Origin: Paludibacteraceae bacterium
Lineage (GTDB): Bacteria; Bacteroidota; Bacteroidia; Bacteroidales; Paludibacteraceae
Direction of reading: 5' to 3'
Assembly (NCBI GenBank): GCA_905235225.1
Contig: CAJOKE010000002.1
Location: 25,442-89,441, forward strand
Length of the DNA stretch: 64,000 nt
Shown piece by piece: positions 43,502 through 54,500 of the stretch. Under the pieces are notes generated by a model, which searched no databases, was not told where the DNA came from, and saw only the letters and a list, made by a program, of their open reading frames with translations. Position numbers and translations under genes: made by a program. Positions within the stretch are counted from its first letter, which is position 1; the number at the start of each line of letters is the position of its first letter.

Positions 43502-44551
43502 TAGCGATAAACCAAGTCCCCATCCGCGTTTTTTGGTGGTGAATCCGGGCTGAAATATTCGTCGCTGTACACGCCGTTCTATGCCCTTGCCGGTATCCGA
43601 CACATCTAATAACACACTATTCTCTTTTTCATATAGAATGAAATTGATTTCACCGACACCGTCCATGGCATCTATTGCATTTTTTATGAGATTTTCAATC
43701 ACCCACTCGAATAGAGGTCTGTTCAGCATGACTATTATGCCGTTTTCATTCGGACTATGGAATGGGAACTGGCTTAGCTGACCGGCAGAAAAATTGATAG
43801 TTACCTTGTTGGATGTACGTGTACGCATATACGCCATCGCAGATTTCAAAACGGGAATAAGCGGTACAGGTTCCAATTCCGGTTCACTGCCGACCTTAGA
43901 GAACCTGTCTGCTATCGTTTGTAATCGGTTGATGTCTGCCCGCATCTGCGGTATCAAGTCATCATTTGCATAACGGGACTCTAATAAGTTTTGCCATGCG
44001 TTGAGAGATGAAATCGGGGTTCCTAATTGGTGAGCCGTTTCTTTAGATAACCCTACCCATACACGGTTCTGTTCATTACGCTGGGCTGACATTAGTGCAA
44101 ACACTGCTATGATTATGAATATGGCAATCAATGCAAACTGAGCATAAGGGACATAGCGTAGCTGCGTCACCATGGTTGATTCGTCATAATAGATATATTG
44201 CACAACTCCGTTACCGTCTTCACCTGTGAATCGGATTTCTATTGGACCGTTTAGGGATGTCGGATCACTGACAGGACGCTTGACATTGCGCATATATAAC
44301 ACATTGCCCGCACTGTCCGTCATATAGACGGGGATAGTGGTATTACGCTCTATTATTGTTGAGTAGAAATCAATATCCTCGTCCGGGGTGGCTAAAATCA
44401 GTTTTTCGGTTGCCTGAGCCCATATCTGCACACGCTCCTGCTCCTCCAACGCTAATTGGCGTGCCAGATTATTAGTATAGAGTACTGACGCCACTACAAT
44501 CAGCATCAGTACTCCGAAAATAACCGATAAATAGGATCGGTAACTATTCAT
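43391..44551 (-). CDS. Sensor histidine kinase
   Basis: 386 residues. Two transmembrane helices (about 6-28 and 135-155) frame a periplasmic sensor loop. The dimerisation and phosphoacceptor box is GLSKETAHQLGTPISSLNAW. The catalytic domain shows the N box FEWVIENLIKNAIDAM, G1 LDVSDTGKGIE, F box IFQPGFTTK and G2 RGWGLGLSLSKRIIED. No response regulator is adjacent, so it is an orphan kinase in this window. The last 37 codons overlap ispE antisense, and the stop TGA is at 43391-43393. Confidence 0.9.
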   Translation of the reverse strand: MNSYRSYLSVIFGVLMLIVVASVLYTNNLARQLALEEQERVQIWAQATEKLILATPDEDIDFYSTIIERNTTIPVYMTDSAGNVLYMRNVKRPVSDPTSLNGPIEIRFTGEDGNGVVQYIYYDESTMVTQLRYVPYAQFALIAIFIIIAVFALMSAQRNEQNRVWVGLSKETAHQLGTPISSLNAWQNLLESRYANDDLIPQMRADINRLQTIADRFSKVGSEPELEPVPLIPVLKSAMAYMRTRTSNKVTINFSAGQLSQFPFHSPNENGIIVMLNRPLFEWVIENLIKNAIDAMDGVGEINFILYEKENSVLLDVSDTGKGIERRVQRRIFQPGFTTKKRGWGLGLSLSKRIIEDYHRGKLILKDSQVGRGSTFRIILEKSKDS

Positions 44552-44561
44552 TTGCCCAAAA

Positions 44562-45075
44562 TCAATTGTCTGTATTAGTCTTTAGAATAAATTTGGCAAA
44601 ATTATCTCCCAAATTCGAGAAACCCTCACCAAGCAGCGAACTCCAATCGCCCTTCTTGCCGCCTTTGCCGTCCAATTCGACACTTGCGATAACAGCGTCA
44701 TCCGATGTCTTGTGCAGGTATATGGTCGCATTTATTTCACCGTTAGATGTCATGTTGCCCGGACATACTAAAATAAGGTGCCTTGATGAACTCCTGAATT
44801 CCGATAACGCGGGAACCGAAATTGGTATTGGCTGCGGAAATGAAGCCCGCATAAAGGTCGCAATACTGAATATCGCGCCAGTCGCCTTCGGAAAACTTCT
44901 GCTCGGCAAGGAATGTGTTAAATGCCGTTCCGTCATAAAGAGTGCGGTTAAAATCAAACTGCATTCCAATCCGTTTTACATCATTTAGGACATCAAAGGA
45001 TCCATTCACCTTTGGCTTTGCATTTAAGCTGATAAATGCTACTGCACATACTGCAATTAAAACTATTTTTTTCAT
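44562..45075 (-). pseudogene. Small exported protein, apparently frameshifted
   Basis: The first frame starts at the ATG at 45075 with a signal peptide (MKKIVLIAVCAVAFISLNAK) and continues MQFDFNRTLYDGTAFNTFL to QEFIKAPYF, then stops at 44743. The continuation is in another frame down to 44562 (LVCPGNMTSNGEINATIY, SLLGEGFSNLGDNFAKFIL). The change falls in or beside the A4 run at 44770-44773 (plus strand). Together the two parts give about 170 residues, the size expected for the conserved Bacteroidota exported family this resembles. It may be a true pseudogene, a programmed shift or an assembly error. Function of the family is unknown. Confidence 0.7.
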
Positions 45076-45104
45076 GACTTGTTGGTTATAATTGATATTT
45101 TTTG

Positions 45105-45136
45105 CAAAAGTACTGTTTTTTTTTGAAAATGGCAAA
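45105..45136 (-). promoter_or_regulatory. Promoter of the frameshifted exported-protein gene
   Basis: Minus strand TTTG (45136-45133), 20-nt spacer, TACTTTTG (45112-45105). Predicted start near 45098, 23 nt before the ATG at 45075. A good promoter on a broken gene argues for recent disruption or a tolerated shift. Confidence 0.77.
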
Positions 45137-45141
45137 AATAA

Positions 45142-45173
45142 TTTGCAGATATGCCAAAAATAATGTAATTTTG
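45142..45173 (+). promoter_or_regulatory. Promoter of the SIMPL-domain gene
   Basis: TTTG at 45142-45145, 20-nt spacer, TAATTTTG at 45166-45173. Only five nt separate its -33 box from that of the divergent promoter at 45105-45136. Confidence 0.77.
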
Positions 45174-45202
45174 CACAATTAAACAATTTAATTCTTTATT
45201 CT

Positions 45203-45892
45203 ATGAACAAGAGCAATATTATTTGTGCTGTATTGGTTGCGTTAGGTCTTGCCCTCGGCGGATTATTCATTGCAATGGGTATTAACAAAATAGCTACCAA
45301 GGACCGTGCTGTCACGGTCAAAGGGCTTTCTACTCAGGATGTCAAGGCTGACTATGTGGTTTGGCCGCTTTCTTTTGGATTTTTGGGGAATGACTTGTCT
45401 GCACTGTATAAAGACATCTCCAATATGAACGAAACGGTGCGTAAGTTCCTTATTAGCAAAGGATTTGCCGACAAGGACATTAAACAGGGCAACATCAGTG
45501 TCACTAATAACTGGCAAAGTTATTATGGCGACAAACCCGAATACCACTATACCATCAACTCATCCGTTATTGTTTCCACCAATAACGTGGATTTGGTGAT
45601 TGCTAACCAAGGATGCCAGTCCGAGTTGTTAAGCAAAGGCTACCTTATTAATTCTGATGAATGGTCTCTGGATTACCAATATAATGGTTTGAACGAACTG
45701 AAACCGCAAATGATTGAAGAAGCCACCAAGAATGCCCGTGCCGTTGCACAAAAATTCGCCGATGACTCAAACAGCCGGTTGGGAGGTATCAGGCGTGCTT
45801 CACAAGGGCAGTTCTCAGTAGAAGATGACCAATATCAGCCTTGGATTAAGCACGTTCGCGTTGTAACTACTGTTGACTATTTCTTGAACTGA
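45203..45892 (+). CDS. SIMPL-domain (DUF541) protein
   Basis: 229 residues. N-terminal hydrophobic anchor ([21 protein letters not shown]) followed by the SIMPL domain ([59 protein letters not shown]). Family members are periplasmic or membrane-bound and have been linked to oxidative stress or signalling; biochemical function is unclear. It ends 14 nt before gltX. Confidence 0.88.
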   Translation: MNKSNIICAVLVALGLALGGLFIAMGINKIATKDRAVTVKGLSTQDVKADYVVWPLSFGFLGNDLSALYKDISNMNETVRKFLISKGFADKDIKQGNISVTNNWQSYYGDKPEYHYTINSSVIVSTNNVDLVIANQGCQSELLSKGYLINSDEWSLDYQYNGLNELKPQMIEEATKNARAVAQKFADDSNSRLGGIRRASQGQFSVEDDQYQPWIKHVRVVTTVDYFLN

Positions 45893-45906
45893 TAAATGAC
45901 TATAAT

Positions 45907-47481
45907 ATGAAAGTAAGAGTTCGTTTTGCTCCTTCACCCACCGGTGCTTTGCATATTGGGGGGGTTAGAACCGCGTTATATAATTATCTCTTTGCCCGCC
46001 AGCATGGGGGCGATATGCTCCTGCGTATTGAGGACACTGACTCCACCCGTTTTGTACCGGGTGCCGAGAAATATATTATTGAAGCTCTTGACTGGCTGGG
46101 AATCGGAATTGACGAAGGTATATGCATCGATGCTCCGAACGGGAAAGGTGACCATGGACCATACCGTCAGTCCGAACGACGGGATATTTATCATCAATAT
46201 GTCAAACAATTATTGGACTCCGGTCACGCATACTATGCTTTTGATACGCCGGAGGAATTAGAGGCAAAACGGAAAGAAGTGCCTAATTTCCAATATGATG
46301 CAAGGACGCGCATGTCGATGACTAACTCGCTGACTTTAGGCGAGGATGAAACGCAACGCCGCATTGCTGATGGCGAAAAATATGTTGTTCGCTTCATGGT
46401 TGAGCCGGATGAAGATGTTACGGTGCATGACCTTATTCGCGGTGATGTTGTAATTAACAGCAACATCTTGGATGACAAGGTTTTATATAAGTCTGCTGAC
46501 GATCTGCCGACTTATCACCTCGCTAATATTGTAGATGACCACCTGATGGAAATCACCCATGTCATACGTGGTGAAGAGTGGCTTCCTTCTGCCCCGCTGC
46601 ATGTGCTGCTTTATCGCGCTTTCGGTTGGGCTGACACTATGCCACAGTTTGCACACTTGCCATTATTGTTGAAGCCGGACGGAAACGGCAAACTGTCCAA
46701 GCGAGACGGCGACCGTCTCGGATTCCCTGTCTTCCCGCTGGAATTTCACAACGATAAAGACGGGACTGTTTCATCCGGCTACCGCGAATCAGGATATTTC
46801 CCCGAGGCGGTCATCAACTTCCTCGCTCTGCTCGGTTGGCATAATACCGGCGATCAAGAAATGTACTCTATGGACGAACTGATTCAGCAATTCAGCTTGG
46901 ATCGCGTCAGCAAATCCGGGGCTAAATTCGATTACGAAAAAGGCAAATGGTTCAACCACCAGTATCTTCAATTAAAATCCGATGAACAACTGGCGGATTT
47001 GTTTGCTCCCGTTTTGGCGCAACATGGCGTACACGCGGATAAAGAAGTGGTGGCTAAAGTTATCGGGCTGACCAAAGATCGCGTTAACTTCGTTCCCGAA
47101 TTATGGGAACAGACTAATTTTTTCTTTGTTGCTCCGACTGTATTTGACGAGAAATCACTTGCCAAACGTTGGAAGGATGACAGTCCGCGTCACATGCAGG
47201 AGTTGATTGCTGTCTTAGAGGGCGTTAACGAAGCTGACTGGTCTGCTTCCTACCCGACCACCGATGACAAGGGCAATCATATTACCCGTTGGCACTTGGA
47301 TGATGTGGTTATGCCTTGGATTGCCGAACACGAATATGGTGTCGGTATTGTGATGAACGCTTTCCGTATCTGCTTGGTTGGAGCGGCACGGGGACCGCAT
47401 ATCTGGGCTATCACAGATATACTCGGAAAAGAAGAAACGCTCCGAAGAGTACGTGCTGCGTTGGGTCTGATTGTAAAATAG
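45907..47481 (+). CDS. gltX: Glutamate-tRNA ligase
   Basis: 524 residues. Class I signature [20 protein letters not shown] (HIGH region) and the KMSKS equivalent [30 protein letters not shown] and [16 protein letters not shown] are further GluRS blocks. Only one gltX is visible. A transcription terminator follows at 47499-47528. Confidence 0.97.
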   Translation: MKVRVRFAPSPTGALHIGGVRTALYNYLFARQHGGDMLLRIEDTDSTRFVPGAEKYIIEALDWLGIGIDEGICIDAPNGKGDHGPYRQSERRDIYHQYVKQLLDSGHAYYAFDTPEELEAKRKEVPNFQYDARTRMSMTNSLTLGEDETQRRIADGEKYVVRFMVEPDEDVTVHDLIRGDVVINSNILDDKVLYKSADDLPTYHLANIVDDHLMEITHVIRGEEWLPSAPLHVLLYRAFGWADTMPQFAHLPLLLKPDGNGKLSKRDGDRLGFPVFPLEFHNDKDGTVSSGYRESGYFPEAVINFLALLGWHNTGDQEMYSMDELIQQFSLDRVSKSGAKFDYEKGKWFNHQYLQLKSDEQLADLFAPVLAQHGVHADKEVVAKVIGLTKDRVNFVPELWEQTNFFFVAPTVFDEKSLAKRWKDDSPRHMQELIAVLEGVNEADWSASYPTTDDKGNHITRWHLDDVVMPWIAEHEYGVGIVMNAFRICLVGAARGPHIWAITDILGKEETLRRVRAALGLIVK

Positions 47482-47498
47482 CAAAATGCAAAAATTAA

Positions 47499-47531
47499 AG
47501 TGTGTCAAAATCAATTGGCACACTTTTTTTT
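47499..47531 (+). terminator. Rho-independent terminator after gltX
   Basis: AGTGTGTC pairs with GGCACACT (one T-G pair) across a loop of about 10 nt and is followed by a run of T from 47525. It ends the plus-strand SIMPL/gltX transcript. Position between convergent gltX and ffh fits. Confidence 0.8.
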
Positions 47532-47604
47532 TGAGTTTCTTAGCCGCATCACGTTCGCATTCAGTACGTCACAATTCGGCTCAACAAACATCGCCATTTG
47601 GTAT

Positions 47605-48909
47605 TTATCGGCGGCGGAACTGTCCTTGCTGCACTTTTTTCATCAATTTGGATGTTTGGTCGAATTGTTTTAAGAATCGGTTTACTTCCACAATCGATGT
47701 ACCGCTTCCTTTGGCAATTCTGTCTTTTCGGGAGCCGTTCAGGCAACCCGGATTGGCACGTTCATATGGGGTCATGGAAGATATGATCGCCTCGATTGGC
47801 TTGAATGCGTCATCATTTACCTCTACTCCCTTCATGGCTTTATCCATACCGGGAATCATTCCCATGAGATCCTTCATGGAACCCATCTTCTTGATTTGCT
47901 GCAACTGGGACAGGAAATCATTGAAATCAAACTGGTTATGGGCAATACGCTTGGATATACGCCGGGCCTCTTGCTCGTCATATTGCTCTTGAGCGCGTTC
48001 TACAAGGCTGACTACATCACCCATTCCGAGGATTCGGTCTGCCATACGAGCCGGATGGAATACGTCCAATGCTTCCATCTTTTCGCCCGTACCGATAAAT
48101 TTAATTGGTTTCTCGACTACCGAACGAATAGACAATGCGGCACCACCGCGCGCATCACCGTCTAATTTGGTAAGGATTACACCATCAAAATCCAAACGGT
48201 CATTGAATTCCTTTGCGGTATTAACTGCGTCCTGACCTGTCATGGCGTCTACGACAAACAGCGTTTCGGACGGATTGATTGCATTCTTGATAGCCGAAAT
48301 CTCCTGCATCATCTGCTCATCAACTGCCAAGCGGCCGGCTGTATCAACGATTACGACATCATAACCGTAAGTCTTGGCTTCTTTGATAGCCGCTTCGGCT
48401 TTGCGAACGGGATTGGATTCTTCCAAACCAAGATACACCTTCGCATTGACCTGCTCGCCTAATACACGTAATTGCTCAATCGCTGCAGGACGGTACACGT
48501 CACAGGCCACAAGCATAACACGCTTGTTCTTCTTTGTTTGCAAATAATGGGCTAATTTGGCGGCATGGGTCGTTTTACCGGAACCCTGCAGACCTGCCAT
48601 CAGAATTACGGCGGGATTGCCTTTCAGATTCAGTTCCACGGACTCTGACCCCATAAGCTCGGCCAGTTCGTCATGAGTGATTTTCACCATCAACTGCCCC
48701 GGGCGAACTGCTGTTATCACATTTTGACCGAGAGCTTTTTCTTTTACGCGGTCGGTGAATTGTTTGGCTGTTTTGTAGTTGACATCTGCTTCCAATAACG
48801 CCTTGCGGATGTCTTTGACCGTCTCCGCAATGTTGATCTCTGTAATCCTGCCCTCACCTTTGAGGATCTTGAAACTGCGTTCTAACCGTTCACTTAAATT
48901 ATCAAACAT
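47605..48909 (-). CDS. ffh: Signal recognition particle protein
   Basis: 434 residues. N domain from MFDNLSERLERSFKILKGEG, G domain with GLQGSGKTTHAAKLAHYL, VACDVYRPAAIEQL, DTAGRLAVDEQMM, TKLDGDARGGAALS, and a methionine-rich M domain at the C-terminus (KKMGSMKDLMGMIPGMDKAM). It targets nascent membrane proteins cotranslationally. Its own promoter is at 48952-48983. Confidence 0.96.
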   Translation of the reverse strand: MFDNLSERLERSFKILKGEGRITEINIAETVKDIRKALLEADVNYKTAKQFTDRVKEKALGQNVITAVRPGQLMVKITHDELAELMGSESVELNLKGNPAVILMAGLQGSGKTTHAAKLAHYLQTKKNKRVMLVACDVYRPAAIEQLRVLGEQVNAKVYLGLEESNPVRKAEAAIKEAKTYGYDVVIVDTAGRLAVDEQMMQEISAIKNAINPSETLFVVDAMTGQDAVNTAKEFNDRLDFDGVILTKLDGDARGGAALSIRSVVEKPIKFIGTGEKMEALDVFHPARMADRILGMGDVVSLVERAQEQYDEQEARRISKRIAHNQFDFNDFLSQLQQIKKMGSMKDLMGMIPGMDKAMKGVEVNDDAFKPIEAIISSMTPYERANPGCLNGSRKDRIAKGSGTSIVEVNRFLKQFDQTSKLMKKVQQGQFRRR

Positions 48910-48951
48910 AATTGAAATACGTATTTCCCTTATTTTACATCAATTTTGCCG

Positions 48952-48983
48952 CAAAAGTACAATAAAATTCGCACATATGCAAA
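48952..48983 (-). promoter_or_regulatory. Promoter of ffh
   Basis: Minus strand TTTG (48983-48980), 20-nt spacer, TACTTTTG (48959-48952). Predicted start near 48945, 36 nt before the ATG. Its -33 box touches the hairpin at 48983-49010. Confidence 0.78.
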
Positions 48984-49010
48984 AAAAAGTGCATTTGCCT
49001 GCACTTTTTT
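48983..49010. terminator. Bidirectional terminator-like hairpin upstream of ffh
   Basis: AAAAAAGTGC (48983-48992) and GCACTTTTTT (49001-49010) form a perfect 10-bp stem with an 8-nt loop, with T runs on both strands. On the minus strand it would stop read-through from the tracrRNA side before ffh. Confidence 0.65.
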
Positions 49011-49110
49011 AGGCATTTGTCGGCATTCTGATAGCTTAATGGAGTTTTGGTGTGCCTTAATTGTTTCTCCGTCATCGGTCAGAAATCGTTGTAAAATATC
49101 TGAAATAACT

Positions 49111-49154
49111 TAATAATAGCCTAATAATAACCTAATAATAACCTAATAATATCC
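49111..49154. repeat. 11-bp tandem array (TAATAATAACC)
   Basis: Four head-to-tail units: TAATAATAGCC, TAATAATAACC twice, TAATAATATCC (49111-49154), followed by a partial unit TAATATTGG. It lies between ffh and the tracrRNA terminator. Same 11-bp period as the arrays at 604, 20441 and 37480. Confidence 0.9.
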
Positions 49155-49236
49155 TAATATTGGAAGCTGAATATAAATTAGATATTTGCACAAAATGATT
49201 TTTTGGCGCACCCGTATTTTTCCATTTCATGAAAAT

Positions 49237-49316
49237 AAAAAAAGAGAGCGAGGCAATGCCCCACTCTAAATGTTTACACATCGGAATAATCCTTATTGTG
49301 TATATCTTTCAAATTT
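49237..49316 (-). ncRNA. tracrRNA of the type II-C CRISPR-Cas system
   Basis: Minus-strand RNA of about 80 nt. Positions 49316-49296 are the exact complement of 21 nt of the CRISPR repeat (repeat positions 2-22), giving the anti-repeat. Next comes a nexus-like hairpin (GGA-UUAU-UCC, near 49293-49284), a small AUGU-GUAA-ACAU hairpin (about 49281-49270) and a terminator: a 10-bp stem (49267-49258 with 49254-49245, including two G-U pairs possible only on this strand) followed by seven U (49243-49237). A promoter lies directly upstream at 49322-49353. This orientation makes the crRNAs plus-strand transcripts. Confidence 0.88.
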
Positions 49317-49321
49317 CGGTG

Positions 49322-49353
49322 CAAAGGTAATATTTTTTATTGAAACGTACAAA
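49322..49353 (-). promoter_or_regulatory. Promoter of the tracrRNA
   Basis: Minus strand TTTG (49353-49350), 20-nt spacer, TACCTTTG (49329-49322). Predicted start near 49315, exactly where the anti-repeat begins. Confidence 0.82.
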
Positions 49354-49367
49354 TATATTCGTAATAA

Positions 49368-49399
49368 TTTGCACATTTTAAATAATAATTGTAATTTTG
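49368..49399 (+). promoter_or_regulatory. Promoter of the CRISPR array
   Basis: TTTG at 49368-49371, 20-nt spacer, TAATTTTG at 49392-49399. Predicted start near 49406, about 13 nt before the first, degenerate repeat. No TAnnTTTG box was found inside the repeat itself, so the array probably depends on this promoter. Confidence 0.78.
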
Positions 49400-49418
49400 C
49401 ACCAAATTTACGTTCTTT

Positions 49419-50156
49419 GACATCATATAATTTCAAATTTTGCAATAGACAAGTCCTAAAATAACAAAACGCTACAGGGCACAAGGTTCTGGAGTGTTGT
49501 GTATATCTTTCAAATTTTGCAATAGACAAGTCCTAAAACAACAATAGGGTTAGTTGCGTTCTATTTGGTCGAGTTGTGTATATCTTTCAAATTTTGCAAT
49601 AGACAAGTCCTAAAACAACAAATTAGTTTTTAGTGTCAATGGGATAATAGTTGTGTATATCTTTCAAATTTTGCAATAGACAAGTCCTAAAACAACGTCG
49701 TTCAAATGTCAATAACTCGCAAGTCCGTTGTGTATATCTTTCAAATTTTGCAATAGACAAGTCCTAAAACAACGATGCTGCTCCTACACCTTTTTGGCGG
49801 TAGGTTGTGTATATCTTTCAAATTTTGCAATAGACAAGTCCTAAAACAACTATGCAACGCACTTTGACAACGTATCAATGTTGTGTATATCTTTCAAATT
49901 TTGCAATAGACAAGTCCTAAAACAACTAAAGTTAGATTTCCTCGACCGGGGTCGGGTTGTGTATATCTTTCAAATTTTGCAATAGACAAGTCCTAAAACA
50001 ACTGTTTTTGCACCGATTTTCACTGCAGAAGAGTTGTGTATATCTTTCAAATTTTGCAATAGACAAGTCCTAAAACAACAGTTTCGCGACAATGGTAACA
50101 ATTACCGCAGTTGTGTATATCTTTCAAATTTTGCAATAGACAAGTCCTAAAACAAC
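49419..50156 (+). CRISPR. Type II-C CRISPR array, 47-bp repeats, 9 spacers
   Basis: Nine identical 47-bp repeats, beginning GTTGTGTATATC and ending GTCCTAAAACAAC, start at 49496, 49573, 49650, 49727, 49804, 49880, 49956, 50033 and 50110. A tenth, promoter-proximal copy (49419-49465) keeps the 3' 35 nt with one change but has lost most of its first 12 nt. The nine spacers are 30, 30, 30, 30, 30, 29, 29, 30 and 30 nt. The match of the repeat's 5' half to the minus-strand tracrRNA shows plus-strand transcription. Spacers carry no obvious similarity to one another. Confidence 0.98.
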
Positions 50157-50184
50157 ACGACTAGTCTAACTACATGTAAATCAC

Positions 50185-50200
50185 AACATTATGTAATGTT
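50185..50200. repeat. Inverted repeat beside the last CRISPR repeat
   Basis: AACATTA-TG-TAATGTT (50185-50200) is a 7-bp perfect inverted repeat 28 nt past the array. GTTTTAGGA (50198-50206) is also the exact reverse complement of TCCTAAAAC at the repeat's 3' end. It could mark the integration end of the array. Confidence 0.6.
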
Positions 50201-50209
50201 TTAGGATAG

Positions 50210-50243
50210 AAAAATGCAGGCGAATCATATCGTCTGCATTTTT
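50210..50243. terminator. Bidirectional terminator between CRISPR array and cas2
   Basis: A 14-bp stem (50210-50223 with 50230-50243, AAAAATGCAGGCGA against TCGTCTGCATTTTT, one G-U) with a 6-nt loop and T/A runs on both sides. It would end the plus-strand pre-crRNA and the minus-strand cas operon. Confidence 0.82.
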
Positions 50244-50264
50244 CGTTTTTCTAAATAATTATTT

Positions 50265-51548
<1,284 letters not shown>

Positions 51549-51552
<4 letters not shown>

Positions 51553-54500
51553 AGTTTATGAATATGACCCAATAAATCGACTTTTACTTTATGAGGGAAT
51601 TGACTAAACAATCCTCCAAAACTACGGATGGGAACTAATGCTCCTAACGCCATGCTTGCATTACGTCCATTTGCCGCCCCCTCATATTTGTCATCCACTT
51701 TTGTTTCCGTATGATAGCGAAAAGTATAATCGTGAGAACTTAATTTTTGTACTCTATATAAATGCTTATTCAACGTAGCATAATCTTGACATTCTATAGC
51801 ATCATTGAACTCGTCGTCCTCCATACCTAAAACAAACATTTCATTTTCTTGCATGGAAAGGACAAACAGCCAATTGTCCTCTGGCAATTTAGCTAAGAAC
51901 TCTTGAGGCATATCTTTATTAAGCACACTATCCCATACTTCATGCGGATTAGTGATTACGACCGGCACGCCATATCGCTTGCGCTCCACCGCATCCCAGA
52001 AACTAACGACCATTTCTTGGTATTGTCCCTCTTTATCTTTGTAAATAGCAATATGGTGGTTGTTTCCTTTCTTGGCAAAGCCAATTGGTTTGCCTGCTTC
52101 GTTATATTTAACCGGCACTACTCCATTTTCAGAAAGGCTTGTGTAGCAACGGTCACTCTTAATCTCCATACCTTCTGCAGAGAAAAGCGGTTCCTTGAAA
52201 GCGTCTTTTCCCCGCTCTGCAATACGTTTTTGTACAAGTGCGCGGATAGTAGGATCAACAATATTCTCCGGTTTCATAGAAGGATGGTCAAGAGGATATT
52301 TAACCGTAAACTTATCGCCCAATTTGCCATAAATCGTTTCTTCTGTCAATGCTCCGCGAGGCACTTCTATTCCGCGTTGCACAATCACACGTTTTCCTCC
52401 TTTGTATATTGCACGGCGTGCCGGTGTGGTCACTCGTTTTCCGGCACGGAAAGATACGAGAATACCATCTACAGCCTTGGTTACATCATCAACAGAGAAA
52501 TGCGGCTGTTCATTAATCCATTTCTCCAAGACAGATTTCTTTTCGTTATAATGCGTGCCGACCTCCTTGACTTGCTTTTCCATAAAATCATGGGACGCCT
52601 CCAGAGTATTCAAACGCTGAATATACCCCTGTTGTGTCAAAGCTACCGTAAGTGCATCGATAGCATGATGGCGATGGTCAATACGTTTGGTCCAATTCTT
52701 AATTCGTTCCTCGGTATGTTTTTGCCCAGCATGTTCATAATCTACGAACTCGGTCAATCCTTCTACCTGACGATAGCGCGGCAAATTAAGTGTGTGCAAA
52801 ATCTCATCATAGCCCCATTGGTGACGCAAGAAATCAGTTACACTCCCGCCACTTGTCCATACTTGGCGGATACCCTCTTGCAATACCTCTACTGCCTTAA
52901 CGGCAATATATTGGCTTTGCCGTAACTGCCGCTCTATAAACTCTGTTGGGATATCTGTTTTGTGCCATAGGAGGTGGTCACGCTTGGTCTTGCTGATACG
53001 TTTCGCGGTAAATGCCTCATCTACACGGCGTTTGTATGCCTCAAGTTCGCCAATTGGTTTGGTTTCCATATACTCCATTGCCGTTTGGTTGCCTTTCTCT
53101 TGATTGCATCGACGGCAAGCACATACTTTATTGCTGAAGCTGTCATCGAACAAGATGCTACGCGGAATAATATGCTCAATCTCTACATCGGCTCCATTGA
53201 GGAACTCGGCTAAATCAATGGTTTTGCCACAATAGAAACACTGATGCATACTTTCCTCCCACATCTTATATTTTTGTATTCGCGAGCGCGAAGGACGAAT
53301 ACCAAACTCGGCTATTTTGGTGGCAATCTCTTTGTTACGTCTCTCATTCTGCCCCATTGCCCGATATGCACTCTCACGCTCATCCCTACTCTGCTTTAAC
53401 TCACGAGCTAATTCTACCCTTGCTTCGTCAATCTCCCCGTATTGGTCTTTTATTGAATTAACGATATTGATCATCTGGTTAAGCACTTTCTCTACCACAG
53501 GCTGACGCAGTTGGTTCTTTTGCAGCAGTTGGATGCGGGCACTCAACGGACGTAGCTCGCGTTCCTCGCGTGTCATGCTATTGGAATGATTGACATTGAT
53601 GCGATTGTACGCTTCGCTATACATCATTCCGTTCATCAAATACGGCAACAGGCGACGGATGAACTTATGTGACTTATTGGCATAGCCGGGCTTTACGAAA
53701 TCAATCTTGCATAGAGCCTCAATAACGGCTTCATCAGTTATCTGGAACTTCTCACGAAGTGTTTTTGCTAATTCATCTGCATTCTGTAAAGAATAAACAG
53801 CATGCCACAAACGGAACAGCGGCGTTTCTTCTATCTCAGGACTAACCGCCCAGAAAACTTCACCGGTTGTTGTATCTACTACATCTACATGTTTAATCGG
53901 CATTTCCAGCCACTGGTCATATTTGCCTTGTAGAGCATCGTGCAACTGATTGAGTGTAGCATTACCCTTTATACCTTTGCCAATTGCTTTCCCGCCATAC
54001 CAACCGTCTTTCTTAGAAATTCCCAATATCTTTTGCAGATGGGTTACTTTCATTTCTTTGTTGTAGCAAAGGAAATCTACTATTTGGCGGCGTTGCTCCA
54101 AAGTAAACTCAAATCGCTCATTATTACGGTCAGTGAGCGTGATATTATTGGCGGTTTCCCACATTGCACAAAGTTGCGCTAAAGGAGACGTGCGCGGAGC
54201 ACATTTCGGTCCGCCATACACAATCTTGCCTTCTTTAGTCTTATATGGGCGTGCCTCGAACTCACAAAGACTAACTAAGTGCTTACAAGACTTTAATGGA
54301 CGTTGGTAGAAGATAATGCGGTTGCGCAGTGTATCAATCAACTCGTTTGTCAGCACTTCGGGATAGAAGACGCGCTGTGTTTGCATAATTTGGTCAAACT
54401 CTGCCATATATGCTGCACGCGGAAAGACTTTGTCTTTGATGCGATACGTATAATATGGACCATTGGCGCGCTCAATCTTGCTGCGCAGTAATTCTAAGTA

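Noticed and set aside
47486..47992. 168-codon plus-strand frame downstream of gltX
   Set aside because: Antisense to the 3' half of ffh and runs through the terminator; a shadow.
49293..49529. Open frame across tracrRNA and CRISPR repeats
   Set aside because: It translates repeat sequence; the RNA features explain the region.
51903..52925. 340-codon frame antisense to cas9
   Set aside because: Lies fully inside cas9 and has no recognisable domain; a shadow frame.
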